A DNA stretch of 64,000 bases, taken from Megalopta genalis (taxonomy: Eukaryota; Arthropoda; Insecta; Hymenoptera; Halictidae). Positions 62,551 to 64,000 of the stretch are shown in pieces (the stretch's first letter is position 1; every line of letters begins with the position of its first letter). Below the pieces are notes generated by a model. It searched no databases and was not told the DNA's origin. It saw nothing but the letters and a program-made list of their open reading frames with translations. A program made the translations under genes and the position numbers. Location of the stretch: NCBI RefSeq assembly GCF_051020955.1, contig NC_135022.1, positions 10,900,966 through 10,964,965 on the forward strand, in the 5' to 3' direction.

Positions 62551-63619
62551 TTGCAAATTAAGTTCCTCTATTATGTTTCTAGTACCTCGATGTAATCAAT
62601 TTATCAATTACTCGCCTTTTTTTCACTTTCGAGTAAACCATAAGGTGAATTCGATTTGTAGAAGCATAAATTTGACCAGAAAAGGATGTATGTTCCAAAG
62701 CGTCCTGAATGGATTCTAAAATCCAGATATTTTGTTACTTGTAGTATTCTTTTACACAGACTTCCATTTTGTAATATTTCGGAAAATTTTGCAAAGTTCG
62801 ATACTGGAACACGTACAAAATATTTGCTCATGCGTACAGTAAGAAGGCTCAACGTTATCTAGACAAAGAAAAATTGTTGACTGTGCTAACATTTTAATCC
62901 AGCAGTTAGCACTGACGTCTACGTTGTCGCCATTAGTTTAAGTCCGTCTGCAAACAAGAAGTGTTTACGCTAAACTGATGACGATAATTGTAAACAGAAA
63001 ACTTAGATATTGGGTGAGTCATGTGACTCACTGAGTCATGTGAGTCACTCTAAATAACTTTTAAATTATGTTTTTTTTTATGGAAGATGATTATGTTATG
63101 TCCCCTAAGAAGGGACGTTTATGAACCTCTAAAATCCAAAAACCGTGGAACTTTGTACACAAGTGGAGTAAGTTATGTTTGATACAACTACTTTTTTTAC
63201 TAATATGCGGTTTAAAAAATTGTAATATTTTCTTTTTCTTATAAAAGAAGTTGAAATAAAGATTATATATTGTTTTATCATGTTTGGAAAACCATGCGAA
63301 GATTTCTTGTATGTAACTTAATTTTAAGTTTAATATCGAATTTTAAACAATCTTTTTGTAACAGTTATGTAGACACAATAAAACGATGCAATCTTCAAAT
63401 TTCAACTTTTCTTAAATATGTATCTGCTATTCCTGAGATATTTAAATCGCTGTTTTCACCCTTTTAAGAACACTTATTTTAGTCGTGCGCAAAGTTCCAT
63501 AATCTTTTTATTTCTGAGAGTTCATCTGTGTACAAACGGTGAAATAGTCAATTACGATATGCAAGTTGCTCACGCTGTATCTCTGTATATTACTCACGAA
63601 AACTGTAATTACTCGACTA
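62551..63619. other. AT-rich non-coding stretch
   Basis: A small palindromic cluster GTGAGTCATGTGACTCACTGAGTCATGTGAGTCAC at about 63014-63047 contains repeated TGAGTCA (AP-1/bZIP-type) sites. Nothing else is seen. Confidence 0.5.
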
Positions 63620-64000
63620 TACAGGGTTCCCCGGAAAGAATCATCCGATTTGAAAAATTTATATTTGAAAAAATTACACACAGAAAATTATAATTCAAAC
63701 ACGAATATAACGGGAACATGTGTGAGTTTTTGTTTACAAGTGTTCAATATGACTTCCTTTCGTTACACGTATGATATCATTGCGATATGAAAGTTCTTGC
63801 CAAACACGGTGTAATGTATCTCTGGTAATTGTTTGTACAGCATCACAAATGCGTTTTTTCAGTTCATTTACACCTGTAGGTAAAGGTGGTACAAAGACAA
63901 GATCCTTCATAAATCCCCAAGGGAAGAAGTCGCATGGGGTTAGGTCGGGTGATCTCGGAGGCCAACTATGTAGAACCATATTATCGGATGAACTGCGACC
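63620..64000 (-). mobile_element. 3' part of a mariner/Tc1-superfamily transposon
   Basis: The outer end reads ACAGGGTTCCCCGGAAAG at about 63621. It is followed inward by non-coding DNA and then the transposase reading frame on the minus strand. The other end lies beyond the window. Confidence 0.75.
63734..64000 (-). CDS. Transposase C-terminus, mariner/Tc1 (IS630) superfamily, partial
   Basis: The frame is open from the window edge to a stop at 63734-63736 (about 88 codons). It contains SWPPRSPDLTPCDFFPWGF, the block around the last catalytic acidic residue in this superfamily, followed by KDLVFVPPLP, RICDAVQTITRD and RVWQELSYRNDI-RVTKGSHIEHL. That tail is typical of insect elements that carry PPRSPDLTPCDFFLWG-type transposases. 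The N-terminal DNA-binding part and the first two acidic residues are outside the window, so it cannot be judged whether the element is intact. No stop or frameshift is seen in the visible part. Confidence 0.85.
   Translation of the reverse strand, partial: GRSSSDNMVLHSWPPRSPDLTPCDFFPWGFMKDLVFVPPLPTGVNELKKRICDAVQTITRDTLHRVWQELSYRNDIIRVTKGSHIEHL

Overview
The window reads as nuclear DNA of an insect, most likely an aculeate hymenopteran (bee, ant or wasp). The background is very AT-rich with many (TA)n tracts, and islands of higher GC stand out from it. There are spliceosomal GT-AG introns, a mariner/Tc1-type transposase fragment, many short inverted-repeat elements beginning ACAGGGTGTCCC, and several TTAA-bounded (piggyBac-like) miniature elements. 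The order is inferred from this style; no species can be named from the sequence. There are no operons, prokaryotic signals or CRISPR arrays.

Region 1 (about 1.8-13.8 kb) holds the only convincing host gene. It lies on the minus strand, and I rebuilt eight exons by hand from open frame, splice sites and phase agreement. The 3' exons (1812-2167, 3457-3602, 6462-6597) encode a FAM194-type domain like the C-terminus of vertebrate glutamate-rich protein 6 (ERICH6). Upstream exons encode a very charged Lys/Arg/Glu/Asp-rich linker (8155-8349, 9705-10878). Further upstream, 11928-12201, 12431-12617 and 13534-13698 encode a helical N-terminal part. Splice phases agree at every junction except the one between 11928 and 10878, so the N-terminal exons could belong to a separate gene. 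The introns carry a minisatellite, a TTAA MITE and a fold-back element.

Region 2 (about 14-63.6 kb) has no exon I can support. It is intergenic or a very large intron of a gene whose exons lie outside. Blocks of 300-800 bp with higher GC, few simple repeats and many TAAT/TTAATTAA cores alternate with AT-rich, repeat-filled DNA. The blocks look like conserved non-coding or cis-regulatory elements, but that is inference. Between them lie MITEs, fold-back elements, at least eight local tandem arrays (21 bp to 260 bp units), microsatellites, and a striking 2 x 230 bp near-perfect inverted repeat at 55877-56352.

Region 3 (63620-64000) is the 3' end of a mariner/Tc1-superfamily transposon. The C-terminus of its transposase runs off the window edge on the minus strand.
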